Shown: piece after piece, positions 60,819-64,000 of the stretch | Position numbering within the stretch: the first letter of the stretch is position 1 | How the letters are laid out: each line of letters starts with the position of its first letter | From: Solanum dulcamara | Lineage: Eukaryota; Streptophyta; Magnoliopsida; Solanales; Solanaceae | Direction: 5' to 3' | Length of the DNA stretch: 64,000 bases | Assembly (NCBI RefSeq): GCF_947179165.1 | Contig: NC_077240.1 | Span: 80,550,001-80,614,000 of the forward strand | Position numbers and translations under genes: made by a program | Notes under the pieces: generated by a model | Told to the model about the DNA's origin: nothing | Seen by the model: the letters and a program-made list of their open reading frames with translations, nothing else | The model's database searches: none

Positions 60819-61414
60819 AATTTGGTGAAGATAAGAGGAGGAAAGAAAATTGTGTATTTTGGCATATTATTATTCTTAATTTTAGCTCATCTTTGGAAAA
60901 TGAATGCTTCTTTTTTGGGGGGTCCTTATTACATACAAATGTTCAATGATGTTTTTCTTCTTTATTTAGCTTTTCCTTCTTGCCATCCTTCCTTTTTCTT
61001 TATCTTTTCCTATTTCTCATCTTTTAGGTTTTAAAATCTCTCTATGTACACTTCAATTTTATTAAAGATTTTGGTATATATGCCCAAAGCTTGTGTTTAT
61101 GTATGTCTTTTATAGATGAGAAATTTGAAAATACATTTGTCTTTGAATAAAATTATTATAATTTGGTACTAAAATTTATTCCAAATAAAACAAGCCCTTT
61201 CTAGAAAATGTAAAAATTATATATATCATTCATTTCATAATGTATATTATGTTTGATTGTTGGATGAAAAAATACCTAAGTATGTGAGAAATGTGTGAAG
61301 ATATTATTTGGTGGAATTAATGACACATGCTTTTAAAGTGATAATCTTAAATTTGTGACTTTATGTGACTATACCTTTTATTCTCCTAACATGTGTAAAT
61401 GTGTCATCTACCTT
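60819..61414 (+). other. 3' flank of DUF1639 copy B
   Basis: Matches the copy A 3' flank (47454 to about 47915) in blocks, with small indels; one stretch of about 150 bp near 61085-61250 is absent from copy A. Homology ends near 61395. No further gene. Confidence 0.6.
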
Positions 61415-61870
61415 CTAGAGCTATTCAAAACAGATGATTCTGTGATTTTGAAAATGATTTTAGTTTTTTTCATTATCGAATTATCGATTTTTAACGGTTT
61501 GAAATTTTTTTTAACGAATTAATCGATAATTTTATTGTAAATTAATTAATTATATTTATACCATTCAGTATGTTAAGTTTTTGACTTAGATTTAATTTCA
61601 TACTTTTGTTTCTGATTGTCTTAAACTCGATTATTCTATAATATGTCAGTGTTTGTTTTTGATCAAGATGCAATCTATCAACATAGTTCATTTGATTTGT
61701 CACCTTATCTCTAAATGATTTTCAATGAGTTTTGTGTGTCAAATTTTAACAGTTAAATCGATAACTAAATCTACGGAAAATCAATAAGTCAATATTTTAA
61801 TAATTCTATAAGAGATTAGCATGCCTACAAATTGATAATTGATAAGTCGAACCGATATATTTCAAAACCG
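61415..61870. mobile_element. Member of the three-copy GATGCAATCTATCAA family
   Basis: Shares with 15667-16219 the blocks CGATTTTTAACGGTTT, TTGACTTAGA, GTTTGTTTTTGATCAAGATG and GATGCAATCTATCAAC in the same order. It begins near CTAGAGCTATTCAAAAC and ends near CGAACCGATATATTTC. Non-coding. Confidence 0.6.
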
Positions 61871-62152
61871 AAACTAGAATTTTATTGGAAAAACACACAC
61901 ATACAGAGGCATATAGGGTTGAAACAATTGAATGGGCCACATAAGAGCAAACCAGTCAAAGCATCCCATCTACATTTTGTGCAAACCCATCCATCATTGC
62001 AGTCTTCCACATTGTCTAACACAAGTATTTGGAATTGGACCTACTAATCTTATTCCCAATTCTTCTCTTATACCATTCACTTTATAGTAGCTAGCCCAAT
62101 CACCTGCATGCATATAATGAGTAACATTATAATTATATTGCATGTAAATTTA

Positions 62153-62743
62153 GAGCTCGTTTGGTAGCTGATTAGAGTTATGTGAGTATTAGTAATGTAT
62201 GAATAGTTATGAAGAAATTTATTTACTTCCTCCGTTTAAAAAAGAATGATCTAGTTTGACTTGACACGAAGTTTAAAAAATAAAGAAAATTTTTCGATCT
62301 TGTGATTTTAAATTAAAGTTATGTCAAATGTACCAAAATGATCTTTAATTTTATGATTTTAAATATGTCACGTGAAAAGCTGAAACTAAAGTGTAGCCCA
62401 AAAAGGAAAGGGATTAATCTTTTTTAAAGAAACTAAAAAGAAAAGTAGGCCATCATTTTTGAAAGAGAGGGAATATTAATTTATGCATGTATTAGTTAGG
62501 CATGAAATAGTTATTCATGTATAATTAAGTTATTCCGCCTTCTATTATGTATAGAATGAAGCATAAATTTTCTCATAACTTATACATTTATTAGTTATGT
62601 AGATTTCTAAATTATAAATCACATACTGTATTAATTTTACATCTGAATAATTTACCTCCTAACCAAACTATCAAGTATGATATTACATATGCAAGATTTA
62701 ATACCTACCTTACTCATCTCTAATCCAGTTACCAAACGACCCC
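62153..62743. mobile_element. PIF/Harbinger-like MITE, TTA target duplication, with a nested MITE
   Basis: Ends GAGCTCGTTTGGTAGCTGAT and CAGTTACCAAACGACCCC are inverted. TTA flanks both sides (62150-62152 and 62744-62746). Inside, 62226-62473 is another short element with CTTCCTCCGTTTAAAAAAGA and TCATTTTTGAAAGAGAGGG ends (inverted). Confidence 0.75.
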
Positions 62744-62746
62744 TTA

Positions 62747-63574
62747 GGGGTGGTAATATGGTATGGGTTAGCTATTTAAAGATGGATTAAATAAATATAA
62801 ACAAATGAGACAATAAGGAGATCATTAATAATTAATTACCAGTAACTACCAGAGTGATGACACCAAAAGCAAAATAAACTTTGATGAAGAACAAAAGCTA
62901 GCCATTATTACTACTTTAATTTTCTGATATATGAGAGAAGAGTTAAAATATTGTTTATATATAGTCTCAAAATGTCTAGCTTTTTTTTTTTAGGAAAAGT
63001 ATTGAAACAACTTTTTAATTTAGCGCAAATTATTAGTTTCGTCATAGAATTATTGATAGTCTTAAAAACACTTCTTTATTTGACTAACTAAGCTTAAATA
63101 CATCTTTAATCTGCCACATGACATAGCAAATGGTCTGAAACTCTTGTAAGAGCATGTGGCTCGAGAGAAGTGTTGAAAATACCTTTAAAATTGACTAGAA
63201 TTTAGAGGTGTATTTCACTCATCTTATAAGATTATGAGTGTTTTAAAGTTCAATTAGTCAAGAAAAAGAGTGTTTTAAGAATATCAATAATTCAAAAAAT
63301 AATTAATAATTTATATTAAATTTAGAGGTGTTTTCAATACTTTTTCTCATTTATATATATATATATATATGCCATTTTGATTAAGTGTCTATGTAATCCT
63401 TGTATGTGCCTTTTTGCATGAAGCCTTGTGTCCCAAGTGTCATGTGTCTATGACACTTGTTTTGTTCTGAAAAAGAAATATATGAATCTCGAGCCTCATT
63501 CATTTATACCGTGGTCTTTTTCTCATTTTGACATTTGTCTGAAGTAAAGAGTTTTAGGTAATTTGTTTTATTTA
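62747..63574. other. Intergenic AT-rich DNA
   Basis: No gene seen. A TA run lies at 63353-63370, and AATTTAGAGGTGT occurs twice (63200 and 63321) in a weak inverted/direct repeat context. Confidence 0.5.
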
Positions 63575-64000
63575 AGAAGGTTCAAAATCGAATTGAAATT
63601 GATAATTTGAATTAAAAAAAATTATTGATTTATTAGTAATGGTTTATTAATTTAGCAGTTTTAATAATTATTTTAATTTTTTTATTATCGGGTTATCGAT
63701 TTTTAATGGTTTGAGGTTTTTTCTAAAAGGATTAATCGTAAATTTGATAATAAATTAATAAATTATATTTATACCATTTGGTATATGTAATTCTTGACTT
63801 AGAATTTAGTTTCATACTTTTATTTCTGGTTATCTTAGACTCTCGATTATTCTACAATGTATCAGTGTTTGCTTTTGAGCAAAATATAATCTATCAAATC
63901 ATACACAGTGCATGGTTTATTTGGTTTGTTATATTTTCTAAGTAATCATCAATTATTATTATTTTTTATATTAAATCTTAACGATTAAAATAATTAAAAC
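63575..64000. mobile_element. Third member of the GATGCAATCTATCAA family, cut by the window end
   Basis: Begins near AAGGTTCAAAATCGAATTG and follows the same block order as 15667-16219 and 61415-61870: GGGTTATCGATTTTTAATGG, TTGACTTAGAATTTAG, CAGTGTTTGCTTTTGAGC and ATAATCTATCAAATC. The right end lies beyond the window. Confidence 0.6.

Noticed and set aside
1..64000. CRISPR arrays, rRNA or functional tRNA genes, organelle DNA insertions
   Set aside because: No spacer-repeat pattern and no rRNA core sequence. The tRNA-like A/B boxes seen (47938-48120, 14545-14945) belong to SINEs. No long plastid or mitochondrial gene stretch was recognised.

Overview
The window is nuclear plant DNA, most likely from Solanum or a close Solanaceae relative. 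The reasons are AT-rich intergenic DNA, GT-AG introns, tRNA-derived SINEs with the tail type common in Solanaceae (TTG/CAA-ending TS-like copies and an Au-like copy), many MITEs and Ty1/copia retrotransposons. The taxon is inferred from repeats and gene structures, not from a database match.

Five complete genes were reconstructed exon by exon, each giving an uninterrupted frame. They are: a mitochondrial dicarboxylate/tricarboxylate carrier (5679-10105, +, 6 exons, 297 aa); a GDSL esterase/lipase (10903-13149, -, 5 exons, about 369 aa); a 5'-adenylylsulfate-reductase-like, thioredoxin-fold membrane protein (16513-23176, +, 4 exons, 300 aa); a short arabinogalactan peptide (26709-26888, -, 59 aa); and a DUF1639 gene present twice, 13.2 kb apart (45619-47453 and 58831-60818, +, 4 coding exons and 200 aa each). 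The last exon of a further, unrecognised gene may lie at the left edge.

From 28204 to 40440 lies a tandem copia retrotransposon on the minus strand, with the order LTR - internal - LTR - internal - LTR. Its two internal regions are nearly identical, each with an intact 1315-aa gag-pol, and one 5-bp target duplication (ATATG) flanks the whole array. The left and middle LTRs carry large inverted LTR segments and are therefore palindromic; the right LTR is plain and 694 bp long. The bases directly after the 5' LTR do not resemble the usual initiator-Met primer site. They are perfectly complementary, over 15 nt, to a segment of the element's own LTR, which suggests self-priming. These are the most unusual signals in the window.

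From 44.9 to 61.4 kb, two copies of the DUF1639 segment flank a decayed RE1-like copia element (about 50.9-57.0 kb) that has itself been invaded. Copy B has a 1.2-kb foldback element in its 5' region and a longer repeat array in intron 3. Copy A is followed by an Au-like SINE, a PIF/Harbinger-like MITE and a Mutator-like element. The right end (61.4-64 kb) holds only repeats.

The genes do not form a pathway. They are independent housekeeping or cell-surface genes separated by repeat-rich DNA.
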